Assembly (NCBI RefSeq): GCF_013155545.1 | Contig: NZ_JABJVV010000005.1 | Location: forward strand, 1-64,000 | Direction: 5' to 3' | Length of the DNA stretch: 64,000 bases | From: Caenimonas soli | Lineage (GTDB): Bacteria; Pseudomonadota; Gammaproteobacteria; Burkholderiales; Burkholderiaceae_C | Shown here: one piece after another, positions 52,931-61,483 of the stretch | How positions within the stretch are numbered: the first letter of the stretch is position 1 | Layout of the letters: every line of letters begins with the position of its first letter | Position numbers and translations under genes: made by a program | Notes under the pieces: generated by a model | Databases searched by the model: none | Told to the model about the DNA's origin: nothing | What the model saw: only the letters and a program-made list of their open reading frames with translations

Positions 52931-54325
52931 ATGCTCAAAGTCATCTTCCTGCTGCTCATGAGCAGCGGCCTGCCGGTGGCGATCGCCATGGCCGGCTCCT
53001 CGCTGCTGTACATCTGGTGGGCCGGCACGCTGCCGGGCTTCGTGGTGATCCACCGGATGGTCAGCGGCATCGACAGCTTCCCGCTGCTGGCCGTGCCGTT
53101 CTTCATCCTGGCCGGCAACCTGATGAACAACGCCGGCATCACCAACCGCATCTACAACTACGCGCTGGCGCTGGTGGGCTGGCTCAAGGGCGGCCTGGGC
53201 CACGTGAACGTGGTGGGTTCGGTGGTGTTTGCCGGGATGAGCGGCACCGCCATCGCCGACGCCGCAGGCCTGGGCACCATCGAGATCAAGGCCATGAAGG
53301 ACCATGGCTACAGCACGGAATTTGCCGTGGGCGTCACGGCCGCCTCGGCCACGCTGGGCCCCATCATCCCGCCCAGCCTGCCCTTCGTGATCTACGGAAT
53401 GATGGCCAACGTCAGTGTCGGCGCGCTGTTCCTGGCCGGCATCCTGCCGGGCCTGCTGATGGCGGTCGCCATGATGCTGACGGTGGCGTACTTCGCCCAC
53501 AAGAACGGCTGGGGCGCCGACATCAAATTCGAATGGCCGCGCGTGATCAAGGCTCTGGCCGAGACCGCCGTGGTGATCGCCTGGCCGCTGGTTCTTTGGG
53601 TGCTGATCGTCAAGCTGGACTTCCCGCCCAGAACCACCGTGCTGGCCGGCCTGATCGCGCTGTTCATGGCCGACAAATATTTCCGCTTCCAGGCCGTGCT
53701 GCCCATCATGACGCCGGTGCTGCTGATCGGCGGCATGACCACCGGCATCTTCACGCCCACCGAAGGCGCCATCGCCGCCTGCATCTGGGCCATGGTGCTG
53801 GGCTTCGCCTGGTACCGCACGCTCGACTGGAAGATGTTCGTCAAGGTCTGCCTGGATACGGTGGAGACGACGGCCACGGTGCTGTTCATCGTCGCGGCCG
53901 CCAGCATCTTCGGCTGGATGCTCACGGCCACCGGCGTCACGGCGGCGATCTCCGAATGGGTGCTGGGCTTCACCAAGGAACCCTGGGTCTTCCTGCTGCT
54001 GGCCAACCTGCTGATGCTGTTCGTGGGCTGCTTCCTGGAACCCACGGCCGCGATCACGATCCTGGTACCCATCCTGGTACCTATCTGCCAGCAGCTGGGT
54101 ATAGACTTGGTCCACTTCGGCCTGGTCATGGTGCTCAACCTCATGATCGGACTCCTGCATCCGCCCATGGGCATGGTGTTATTTGTCCTGGCCAGGGTCG
54201 CCAAGCTGTCGGTGGAACGAACCACCATCGCCATTCTTCCTTGGCTGGTCCCTCTGCTCGGGTCGCTGGTGGTCATCACCTACTTCCCCAAACTGGTTCT
54301 CTGGCTGCCCAAATTCTTCTACTGA
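52931..54325 (+). CDS. dctM: TRAP transporter large permease (DctM)
   Basis: This 464-residue polytopic Na+-coupled permease has VFAGMSGTAIADAAGLG, LGPIIPPSLPFVIYGM and FTPTEGAIAACIWA, the canonical DctM segments. It is somewhat longer than the usual 425-440 residues. It forms the transporter with DctP and DctQ. Confidence 0.92.
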   Translation: MLKVIFLLLMSSGLPVAIAMAGSSLLYIWWAGTLPGFVVIHRMVSGIDSFPLLAVPFFILAGNLMNNAGITNRIYNYALALVGWLKGGLGHVNVVGSVVFAGMSGTAIADAAGLGTIEIKAMKDHGYSTEFAVGVTAASATLGPIIPPSLPFVIYGMMANVSVGALFLAGILPGLLMAVAMMLTVAYFAHKNGWGADIKFEWPRVIKALAETAVVIAWPLVLWVLIVKLDFPPRTTVLAGLIALFMADKYFRFQAVLPIMTPVLLIGGMTTGIFTPTEGAIAACIWAMVLGFAWYRTLDWKMFVKVCLDTVETTATVLFIVAAASIFGWMLTATGVTAAISEWVLGFTKEPWVFLLLANLLMLFVGCFLEPTAAITILVPILVPICQQLGIDLVHFGLVMVLNLMIGLLHPPMGMVLFVLARVAKLSVERTTIAILPWLVPLLGSLVVITYFPKLVLWLPKFFY

Positions 54326-54332
54326 GCTTACG

Positions 54333-55847
54333 ATGACTCCCTTCATTCGACTCCATCCCCAGGACGACGTCCTGATCGCCCGCGCCCAGCTGGTGGGCGG
54401 CACCCGGGCGGAAAACGTGGTGATCAAGGGCCTGATCCCGCCGGGCCACAAGGTCGCCACGCGCGACCTCGCGCAGGGCGAGCCTGTGCGTCGCTACAAC
54501 CAGATCATCGGCTTCGCGAGCAAACCCATCGCTGCCGGCGAGCACGTCCACACGCACAACCTCGTGATGGGCGAATTCGAGCGCGACTATGCTTTCGGCG
54601 CCGACGTCAAGCCCGAGCCGACCAGGCGCGAGGCGATCTTCATGGGCATCAAACGATCGGACGGCCGGGTTGCCACGCGCAACTATGTGGGCATCCTGTC
54701 CAGCGTGAACTGCTCGGCCACGGCGGCCCGCGCGATTGCCGACTACTTCTCGCGCCAGAACCACCCGGAAGCCCTGGCGGACTACCCCAACGTCGATGGC
54801 GTGGTGGCCCTCACCCACGGCACCGGCTGCGGCATGGACACCGAAGGCATGGGCATGCAGATCCTGGAGCGCACGCTGGCCGGCTACGCCACCCACGCCA
54901 ATTTCTGGGGCGTGCTGGTGGTGGGCCTGGGCTGCGAAGCCAACCAGATCAACGCCTGGCTGGCCCACAGCTCCTTGCGCGAGGGCGAGTCGCTCAAGGT
55001 CTTCAACATCCAGGACACCGGCGGCACCCGCAAAACCGTGGAGAAGGGCATCGCCCTGATCAAGGAGATGCTGCCCAAGGCCAATGCGGTGAAGCGCGAG
55101 CCGTGCAGCGCGGCCCACATCACCATCGGCCTGCAATGCGGCGGCTCCGACGGTTACTCGGGCATCAGCGCCAACCCGGCACTGGGTGCGGCGGTCGACC
55201 TGTTGGTGGCCCATGGCGGCACGGCCATTCTTTCCGAGACGCCTGAGATCTATGGCGCCGAGCACCTGCTGACGCGCCGCACCGTCAAGCGCGAAGTCGG
55301 CGAGAAGCTGCTCGAGCGGATCAAGTGGTGGGAGCACTACACCGAAGTCAACGAGGGCGAGATGAACAACAACCCCTCGCCCGGCAACAAAGCTGGCGGC
55401 CTCACCACCATCCTGGAAAAGTCGCTGGGCGCCGTGGCCAAGGGCGGCACCACGAATCTGCAGGCCGTGTACGAATATGCCGAGCCGGTGAAGGACCATG
55501 GCTTCGTTTACATGGACACGCCCGGCTACGACCCGGTGAGCGCCACGGGCCAGGTAGCGGGCGGCGCCAACATGATCTGCTTCACCACCGGCCGCGGCTC
55601 GGCCTACGGCTGCGCGCCCTCGCCCTCGCTCAAGCTGGCAACCAACTCGGCGCTGTGGCTAAGGCAGGAGGAGGATATGGACATCAACTGCGGCGAGATC
55701 ATCGACGGCAAGGTTTCCATCCAGGAGATGGGCCAGCGCATCTTCGAGCTGGTGCTGGCCACGGCCTCGGGCGAGCAGTCCAAGAGCGAGAAGCACGGCT
55801 ATGGGCAGAACGAGTTCGTGCCCTGGCAAGTCGGTGCGGTGATGTAG
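54333..55847 (+). CDS. UxaA-family sugar-acid dehydratase
   Basis: This 504-residue protein has the N-terminal SAF domain (about 1-90, VIKGLIPPGHKVATRDL) and the long UxaA/GarD iron-dependent dehydratase domain with GVVALTHGTGCGMD, LQCGGSDGYSGI and TTGRGSAYGC. Full-length fusions of this size dehydrate altronate, galactarate or related aldonates to 2-keto-3-deoxy acids. The split SuyAB sulfo-lyase members are shorter, so that alternative is less likely. The substrate remains unknown. ATG 54333 lies seven bases after the DctM stop. Confidence 0.9.
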   Translation: MTPFIRLHPQDDVLIARAQLVGGTRAENVVIKGLIPPGHKVATRDLAQGEPVRRYNQIIGFASKPIAAGEHVHTHNLVMGEFERDYAFGADVKPEPTRREAIFMGIKRSDGRVATRNYVGILSSVNCSATAARAIADYFSRQNHPEALADYPNVDGVVALTHGTGCGMDTEGMGMQILERTLAGYATHANFWGVLVVGLGCEANQINAWLAHSSLREGESLKVFNIQDTGGTRKTVEKGIALIKEMLPKANAVKREPCSAAHITIGLQCGGSDGYSGISANPALGAAVDLLVAHGGTAILSETPEIYGAEHLLTRRTVKREVGEKLLERIKWWEHYTEVNEGEMNNNPSPGNKAGGLTTILEKSLGAVAKGGTTNLQAVYEYAEPVKDHGFVYMDTPGYDPVSATGQVAGGANMICFTTGRGSAYGCAPSPSLKLATNSALWLRQEEDMDINCGEIIDGKVSIQEMGQRIFELVLATASGEQSKSEKHGYGQNEFVPWQVGAVM

Positions 55848-55851
55848 CGCC

Positions 55852-56898
55852 ATGGCCAAGACTTTCACGGCGCAGGACCTGCGCACCCGCTGCGCCGCCA
55901 TCGTGCAGGCCGCCGGCAGCGCACCCGAAGAGGCCCGGCTGGTTGCCGACAACCTGGTCCTGGCCAACCTCAGCGGCCATGATTCCCACGGCGTGGGCAT
56001 GATTCCGCGCTACGTCGATGCCGTGCTGGAAGGCGGGCTCGCGCCCAATGCCTCGGCGAAGGTGCTGCTCGACATCGGAACCATGCTGACGCTGGACGGG
56101 CAGCGCGGCTATGGGCAGGTCATCGGTGAGCAGGCCATGCAGCTCGGCATTGCGCGAGCCAAGCTGCACGGCAATTGCATCGTGGCGCTGGGCAACTCGC
56201 ACCACCTGGGCCGCATCGGGCACTGGGCCGAAATGGCGGTTGCCCAGAACCTCGTCTCCCTCCATTTCGTCAATGTCCTCTCACGCCCCGTGGTGGCGCC
56301 CTGGGGCGGCGGCGACGGCCGCTTCGGCACCAACCCCTGCTGCATCGGCGTTCCGCTCAAGGGCAGCGAGCCGTTCGTGCTGGACTTCGCGACCAGCCGC
56401 GTGGCGCAGGGCAAGATGCGCGTGGCCCATAACGAGGGGCGGACGGTCGAACCCGGGTACCTGATCGACGAGCAAGGCAGGCCCACGACCGATCCCGGCG
56501 TCGTGGTGGTACCGCAGGCGAACGGCCTCTTCGGCGCACTGATGACCTTCGGCGAGCACAAGGGCTACGGTATGGCGGTGGCTTGCGAGCTGCTGGGCGG
56601 CGCCCTCACCGGCGGCGGCACCTGGCACCGGGCGCCCGATAGCGCCCGCGCCGTCGTCAACGGCATGCTCACCATCCTGATCGACCCCGCCAGGCTGGGC
56701 ACCCAGGATGGCTTCGAGCAGGAAGCGCTGGCCTTTGTCGACTGGCTCAAGCAGGGACCGGCGGCACCGGGGTCGGATGGCGTGCGCATCGCGGGCGAGC
56801 CCGAGCGAGAGGCGCGAACGCGGCGCGAGCGCGAGGGCATCGCCATAGACGACCAGACCTGGGCGGAAATTCTGGCCGCGGAAAAGAAACTAGGCTGA
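55852..56898 (+). CDS. Ldh/MDH-family (type 2) NAD(P)-dependent dehydrogenase
   Basis: This 348-residue protein of the malate/L-lactate/sulfolactate/ureidoglycolate dehydrogenase family has GHDSHGVGMIPRYVDAV, GNSHHLGRIGHWAEMA and PWGGGDGRFGTNPCCIGVP. It lacks a Rossmann fold. In this locus it may oxidise the released 2-hydroxy acid or a sugar-acid epimer. Its last bases overlap the convergent histidine kinase gene by nine. Confidence 0.88.
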   Translation: MAKTFTAQDLRTRCAAIVQAAGSAPEEARLVADNLVLANLSGHDSHGVGMIPRYVDAVLEGGLAPNASAKVLLDIGTMLTLDGQRGYGQVIGEQAMQLGIARAKLHGNCIVALGNSHHLGRIGHWAEMAVAQNLVSLHFVNVLSRPVVAPWGGGDGRFGTNPCCIGVPLKGSEPFVLDFATSRVAQGKMRVAHNEGRTVEPGYLIDEQGRPTTDPGVVVVPQANGLFGALMTFGEHKGYGMAVACELLGGALTGGGTWHRAPDSARAVVNGMLTILIDPARLGTQDGFEQEALAFVDWLKQGPAAPGSDGVRIAGEPEREARTRREREGIAIDDQTWAEILAAEKKLG

Positions 56899-57696
56899 AG
56901 GGCAAGGAAGCGGAACCGCGAGGCTGATGCGCGTTCCGCCCTCCTGCTGCTCGATCAGCTTCAAGGCCGCCCCGATCTGCTCTGCCCGCTGTTTCATGCT
57001 GGCCACGCCCCTGCCCATGTAAGTCGACCCCGACTTGTCCTCTGGCGAAGCGAGGCCGCGGCCGTTGTCTATGACCTCCAGCAGCAGCACGCCGCCACGT
57101 GGCGGGCAGCTGAGCTTGACCACCAGCTGGGTGGCGTGGGCATGCTGCAGCACATTGCTCAGCGCCTCCTGAACGAGCCGGATGAAGTGCCGCGCTGCCG
57201 GCCCCACGAGCACATCGTCCGGGATATCTTCGTCCACCTGCCAGATCAACTCCAGGCCCTGCCTATCCAGGATAGGCTGGATGCGGTAGCGCAGGTTCGC
57301 CATCGCCTCGACGATGGGAACGCTATTCGACTGCGCCCAGTGCACCACCGTGTGGAGTTCCAGAACCGCCAGTTCGAGCGCGAGCCGAACATCCGCGGCG
57401 GTTGCTTCCGTGGTGTTCCGGGCAAGCGAAAGCGCGGTTACCAACTGGAAGCCCAGCCCGTCATGCAGGTCACGCGCGATTCTCACGCGCTCGGCCTCGA
57501 GCTCTTTGGATATGCGCGCCGCGCGCCGCTTGAAATAGGCCAACATCGTCAAGATGAGGGCCCCGACGTCGAATGCCAATATCAACCCGGTTGCGGCCCT
57601 GACCTCGAAAATCCGCGCAAGAACATCTATCGCCAGATGGCAGAGCATCAAGCCCGTGGTCACGGCAAGCAGCAGGTCGACGCGCAGCGATTTCAT
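56890..57696 (-). CDS. NarL-type sensor histidine kinase, short
   Basis: This 268-residue kinase has two N-terminal membrane helices (about 7-28 and 36-55) with almost no periplasmic loop. The HisKA_3 box follows with H78 (RIARDLHDGLG). The ATPase domain has EALSNVLQHAHA (N box) and EVIDNGRGL (G1). There is no recognisable sensor domain, so it may sense membrane state or a partner protein. It lies 22 bases downstream of the response regulator gene, in one operon. Confidence 0.88.
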   Translation of the reverse strand: MKSLRVDLLLAVTTGLMLCHLAIDVLARIFEVRAATGLILAFDVGALILTMLAYFKRRAARISKELEAERVRIARDLHDGLGFQLVTALSLARNTTEATAADVRLALELAVLELHTVVHWAQSNSVPIVEAMANLRYRIQPILDRQGLELIWQVDEDIPDDVLVGPAARHFIRLVQEALSNVLQHAHATQLVVKLSCPPRGGVLLLEVIDNGRGLASPEDKSGSTYMGRGVASMKQRAEQIGAALKLIEQQEGGTRISLAVPLPCPSA

Positions 57697-57718
57697 CGCC
57701 AGCTCGTTCCGTCAGAAG

Positions 57719-58507
57719 TCACAGAAACCCCCAGGTGCTGGCGCAGCTCACGGCCTGCGCCCGGGTTCTGACGTGGAGCTTGTGATAGATGTTCTTCACA
57801 TGCGTATTGACCGTCAGGTCGCTGATGGCGAGCCGGCTGGCGATCTCCGCGCTGGTGAAACCATTCGCGATCATTCGCAGGATTTCCCTCTCGCGATCCG
57901 ATAGCTTGCTCGGACCTTTGCTGGATGGGTATGAGCCTTCGGCCCGGGACTTGTTGCGATCCATTTTCAGCAGGAGCCGCCGCGCGAGGCTGGGTGTTAT
58001 CGATGCACCCCCGTTGGCCACCTGCAGCACAGCCTGGACAAAGCTGCCAAACCAGGAATTTTTGACCAGAAACCCGGCGGCGCCCAGGTCGAACGCGCGC
58101 ATCGCATCGTCATCCCCCTCCAGTATGGAAACCACGACGACCTCCGCCGTGCCGCGAATGTGCTTCGCGTAGGTGATGAGGTCGTAACCGATGCCGTCGC
58201 CCAGGTTGAGGTCCACCAGCATCACCTCGAAGTCGTGTTCGCGTACCAGCCGCCGACCTTCCCGCAGCGTTTCTGCTTGCCCCACGACAACGGTGCGAGG
58301 GTCGCTCATGAGTTCCTGCGATATGACCCGTCGGATGTGCGGGTCGTCGTCGACCACGACGACTCGTATGGGTTTTTCGGCTTGGCCAGCAAGGTAATCG
58401 GGCCACACCGACGGCGGATTGTTGTGTGTCGCGAACTGGAATTGTCCAGCCCCAGGTGCTACTGGTTGCTGCGGTGCCGGGGCACTTTCGCTGACTTCGT
58501 TCAACAC
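57719..58507 (-). CDS. LuxR/NarL-type response regulator, CsgD-like position
   Basis: This 262-residue regulator has a Pro/Ala-rich N-terminal extension (about 1-45). The receiver domain shows D53-D54-D55, phospho-acceptor D99 (MLVDLNLGDG) and K149 (FLVKN). The LuxR HTH is at about 193-255 (LSDREREILRMIANGFTSAE). GTG 58507 is the apparent start. It is transcribed divergently from the exported repeat protein gene, the same layout as csgD relative to csgBA. A palindrome lies in the gap between them. All phosphorylation residues are intact. Confidence 0.88.
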   Translation of the reverse strand: MLNEVSESAPAPQQPVAPGAGQFQFATHNNPPSVWPDYLAGQAEKPIRVVVVDDDPHIRRVISQELMSDPRTVVVGQAETLREGRRLVREHDFEVMLVDLNLGDGIGYDLITYAKHIRGTAEVVVVSILEGDDDAMRAFDLGAAGFLVKNSWFGSFVQAVLQVANGGASITPSLARRLLLKMDRNKSRAEGSYPSSKGPSKLSDREREILRMIANGFTSAEIASRLAISDLTVNTHVKNIYHKLHVRTRAQAVSCASTWGFL

Positions 58508-58910
58508 ATCGCCTCCGTTGTTTTTGGATGATTCACCCCCGATGGGATCGCGGGTAATTGCCGTTTGGACAAAGATTACCCGCTCTGGGAAAGACGTGTA
58601 AAAAAATAACTCATCACTTGGCTGATTTACCTGGGTTTCTGATGCTTACTACCGCAAATTTACTGGATGAGTTCTCGGCGCCCCGCGGTTTTCGCCAGCC
58701 CTGTCCTAGCGATCCGGCGGCTGGGCTCACTACTGCCGAGGTCAATCCCGGTAACCGGTGCGAGGCATTGGCTCGTTGGCCTGCGGCCCCGAGACTGAAC
58801 CCAGACAGTGCGCAAAGCGAAACAAACGCCGATCGCGCTGTCGGGCCGGCTTTGCCGCGGAGCTTCCCCGGCGCAGCCTTTCATCCGTACTGCGATACAA
58901 GGAACCCATC
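58508..58910. other. 403-bp divergent promoter region
   Basis: No gene is supported here. The region holds a 34-bp palindrome (58550-58583) and an AT-rich block (about 58597-58670) unusual for this genome, followed by a GC-rich leader of about 240 bases before the repeat-protein gene. Such a long leader suggests a regulated 5' untranslated region. Confidence 0.6.
58550..58583. promoter_or_regulatory. palindromic operator candidate
   Basis: GCGGGTAAT (58550-58558) and ATTACCCGC (58575-58583) are perfect 9-bp inverted arms with a 16-bp spacer. The site lies 42 bases upstream of the response regulator start, between it and the divergent exported-protein operon. No T-run follows, so it is not a terminator. 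Confidence 0.6.
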
Positions 58911-59378
58911 ATGAAATCACTTGCATTGTTTGCCCTGAGCGTCGTGGCGACCGCAGCCATGGCCGTCGAACCGGCAGACGAAATCGTCATCAATGGAAAC
59001 TCTACCCAGGCGGTCTCGCTGACCCTGTCGGCCGTGAGCAACACGGCGAACGAGAACACCACTGCCTTGCAAAACCTGGCCAGCAACTCCGGCAACGTGC
59101 GCGTCAGGGCCGGTGGCAATTCGACGCAGGCCGTCGTGGGCGTGGGCTCCTACGTGACCAATTCGGCTGACGGCTACCAAGCCTTCGCCAACCAGAACCT
59201 GTCCTCCAACATGGGCGACGTGACGATCGGCGGAGACTCCGTGCAGATCACCAGCCTGCTCATCTCCTCGGTCACCAATACCGCGGACGGCGCGCACAGC
59301 AAAGCGGTGCAGAACATCGCCAGCAACAACAGCTGCTTCGGCTGCCCCGACCGTCATAGCAACAACGGCCCGCGCTAA
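58911..59378 (+). CDS. exported Gln/Asn-rich repeat protein, curlin-like candidate
   Basis: This 155-residue protein has a signal peptide (1-18, cut after AMA). Three repeats of about 40 residues follow (28-67, 68-106, 107-141). Aligned positions are STQ/STQ/SVQ at 31, 71, 110; N-T/S-A at 44, 84, 123; and QN(L/I)(A/S)SN at 54, 95, 134. Gln recurs every 21-22 residues, close to the curlin repeat period, and the repeats lack Pro, as expected for a beta-solenoid amyloid subunit. A C-terminal SCFGCP adds two Cys. ATG 58911 follows a GGAA-type RBS. I do not recognise it as any named family; the curlin analogy is inference. Confidence 0.75.
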   Translation: MKSLALFALSVVATAAMAVEPADEIVINGNSTQAVSLTLSAVSNTANENTTALQNLASNSGNVRVRAGGNSTQAVVGVGSYVTNSADGYQAFANQNLSSNMGDVTIGGDSVQITSLLISSVTNTADGAHSKAVQNIASNNSCFGCPDRHSNNGPR

Positions 59379-59395
59379 TCAAGTCGCGTCCCTCA

Positions 59396-59433
59396 AGGTG
59401 GCGCCCAACCCTACCCGGGCGACGGCGCCACCT
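59396..59433 (+). other. intra-operon RNA hairpin
   Basis: AGGTGGCGCC (59396-59405) and GGCGCCACCT (59424-59433) are perfect 10-bp arms around an 18-base loop. No proper U-tract follows. It lies between the repeat-protein gene and the next gene, where it could attenuate or stabilise the upstream message. Confidence 0.6.
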
Positions 59434-59449
59434 GTTCTTCCAGGAGAGG

Positions 59450-59875
59450 ATGATGAATAAACTCATTGGGTGGCAGCGGGCGGCAATGGCTTCGGCCGCC
59501 CTCTTCGTGTTGCCCGCCGGGGCCCAGGCGCCGGGCGAAGATCCCGTCATCCTGAAGGGCAAGCTGTCGATCCAGATGCAGCCCACGAACCCGCCGCCCA
59601 AGTCCGGCAACATCGAGAGCAAGGCGGGGATGCCGGCGGCGACGCGGGCCCGCGTTGCACGCTACGAGGCCAAGTCGTTCTCAGCCGACACCACGGGCAT
59701 CGCGACCGACAGCGACGCGGTCAACGCCGCCACGGCGGAGGGAATGCACAAGACCTGCGTCCAGGAGGTGGGCAGCAATACCGTGGCCAACCCCACGCCC
59801 GGAACTAAATACGGCCCCAACCAGGCACCCCAGATCGTCGTGCTGCGCGGCGACCTGGTCAACATATGCAGATAG
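59450..59875 (+). CDS. small exported protein of the curli-like operon
   Basis: This 141-residue protein has a signal peptide (about 1-26, cut after AQA). The mature part has VILKGKLSIQMQPTNPPPKS and two Cys (KTCVQE and NICR). I recognise no family. By position it could be a minor subunit or a secretion accessory comparable in role to CsgE/F or HfaA, but no sequence motif proves this. AGGAGAGG supports the start at 59450 or the ATG three bases later. It overlaps the lipoprotein gene by ten bases, implying coupled translation. Confidence 0.65.
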   Translation: MMNKLIGWQRAAMASAALFVLPAGAQAPGEDPVILKGKLSIQMQPTNPPPKSGNIESKAGMPAATRARVARYEAKSFSADTTGIATDSDAVNAATAEGMHKTCVQEVGSNTVANPTPGTKYGPNQAPQIVVLRGDLVNICR

Positions 59876-61467
59876 CCCGGACCGCTACCCTGCTGGCGCT
59901 TTGCGCCGCGCTGCTGGCCAGCGGCTGCAGCACGCCCCTGAACGCGCGCAAGGACGCCGCCTACCAATCGCACGCCTATGCCGCCGATCGGCCGGTCGTC
60001 AGGCCGACGCGCTCGATCTCCAGCTTTTCGGAGTCGCTGGTGTGCATGGACCACATGCTGCGCAGCAGCGAGATTCCCACCACGCTGATCAGCAGCAAGC
60101 ACATCCCCGACGTCTCGGGGCGCGTATCGGTCGCGACCAAGGAAATGATCATCACGGCGTTGTCGCAGATGTCCAGGCTGAGCAATGCGTTCCGCTTCGT
60201 CGACTACGAAGTGGACATCGCACGGCAGGACACGGTGCAGAACCTGACCACCATCATGCTCAACACCAACCAGGTCCAGTTGCAGCGACCGGCCCTGTAC
60301 CTGTCGGGCGCGATCGCCTTCGTGGACCAGAACGTCCTGAGCAACAGTTTCGATGCCGCCGTGTCGGGTTCACGCTTCGAAGCCGCCTTCAGCAAGAACC
60401 GCAGTGCAACGATCATCGGCCTGGAGATGCATCTGGGCGACTTCCGCTCGCGCACCCTGATACCCGGCATGGACTCGGCCAACGAGGTGATCGTCGGCAC
60501 CGGCGGCCAGGGGCTGGATCTCGCAGGACGCATCCGCTCCTATGGCGTCCAGTTCAACGTGGGGCGCGACTACACCCAGGGCGCAGGCGCCGCCGTACGC
60601 ACCCTCGTCGAACTGGCGACCATAGAGTTGATCGGCAAATGGGCGCGCGTCCCGTATTGGCAGTGCCTGACCCTCGAGCAGACCCATCCCGATTTCCAGC
60701 GCCAGCTGCGCGATTGGTATGACGAGGGCGGGGCTGCGGCGCAGAGCCAGTTGATCAAGCGGTCCCTGATCAGCCGCGGCTACCTGCGTCCGGGCGACGA
60801 CGGGCTGGCCCCGAACAGCCCCGTATTGCGCGAAGCCCTGGCCCGGTTCCAGGCAGACAGCGGAGTCGCCGTGACCGGTGTGCTCGATTTCAACACCTAC
60901 GAGCGGTCCCTGCGCAACTTCGTGGGCCTGGGCGAGGACGGCAAGCTGCTTCGCATCGGCTGGACAGAGACGGCGCCCACGCGCAGCCAGGCACGCACCC
61001 TGGAGATGCAGATCGAAAACGTCAAGCAGGATCGCAGCACGTTCGAAGTCGGCGAGCAGATCTTCGTGTCGGCCACCATCTCGCGTTCCTCGTTCCTGTC
61101 CTGCTACTACTCGGATGCGCGCGGAGGCATCACCCGATTGATCCCCAACAACTCGAATCGCTCCATGTGGGTAGCGGCCAACCACGCCATCCGCATACCC
61201 GACTGGATGGCCCCGAATCCCGGCTTCATCATGGATGCCACCAGCCCGGGCGTGGAAGGCATGGCCTGCTTCGCTACCGACGACGAGGGCACGGCCAAGT
61301 TGCCCGAAGCCATGCGCGGCCTGTCTTTCAAGCCGATCCCCGGGTATTCGTCGCTGGACCAGGTGGACAAGGCCTACGCCGACGCATGGGGCCCGGACGG
61401 CTACACCAGCAGTACGCTGCGCTGGCAAGTAGGGCCGCGGCGCGCACCCCCGGCGCCTGCGCAATAG
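59866..61467 (+). CDS. CsgG-like outer-membrane lipoprotein with C-terminal extension
   Basis: This 533-residue protein has lipobox LLASGC (Cys21). Residues about 50-265 fit a CsgG-like fold: helix VSVATKEMIITALSQMSRL, strand ALYLSGAIAFVDQNVL, beta-hairpin region IIGLEMHLGDFRSRTLIPGM, and AGAAVRTLVELATIELIGKW before PYWQC. A peptidoglycan-binding-like segment follows (about 285-350, YLRPGDDG...VLREALARFQADSGVAV). A DUF4384-like domain is last (about 390-450, FEVGEQIFVSATIS and GGITRLIPNN). CsgG proper is about 277 residues, so this is a CsgG-PG-anchor fusion. HfaB-type holdfast channels are an alternative analogy. Fold assignment is by pattern. Confidence 0.7.
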   Translation: MQIARTATLLALCAALLASGCSTPLNARKDAAYQSHAYAADRPVVRPTRSISSFSESLVCMDHMLRSSEIPTTLISSKHIPDVSGRVSVATKEMIITALSQMSRLSNAFRFVDYEVDIARQDTVQNLTTIMLNTNQVQLQRPALYLSGAIAFVDQNVLSNSFDAAVSGSRFEAAFSKNRSATIIGLEMHLGDFRSRTLIPGMDSANEVIVGTGGQGLDLAGRIRSYGVQFNVGRDYTQGAGAAVRTLVELATIELIGKWARVPYWQCLTLEQTHPDFQRQLRDWYDEGGAAAQSQLIKRSLISRGYLRPGDDGLAPNSPVLREALARFQADSGVAVTGVLDFNTYERSLRNFVGLGEDGKLLRIGWTETAPTRSQARTLEMQIENVKQDRSTFEVGEQIFVSATISRSSFLSCYYSDARGGITRLIPNNSNRSMWVAANHAIRIPDWMAPNPGFIMDATSPGVEGMACFATDDEGTAKLPEAMRGLSFKPIPGYSSLDQVDKAYADAWGPDGYTSSTLRWQVGPRRAPPAPAQ

Positions 61468-61483
61468 ATAGAGGCACGAAGCC

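Noticed and set aside
54333..56898. Sulfolactate pathway (SuyAB/ComC-like) reading of the UxaA and Ldh-family genes
   Set aside because: The dehydratase is a full-length fused UxaA-type protein and the locus has keto-deoxy-acid SDR and FAH genes, which fit sugar-acid breakdown better. It is kept only as a remote alternative.
58558..58914. 118-residue plus-strand frame in the divergent promoter gap
   Set aside because: No RBS or domain, starts in the operator palindrome, and its end crosses the start of the exported repeat protein gene.
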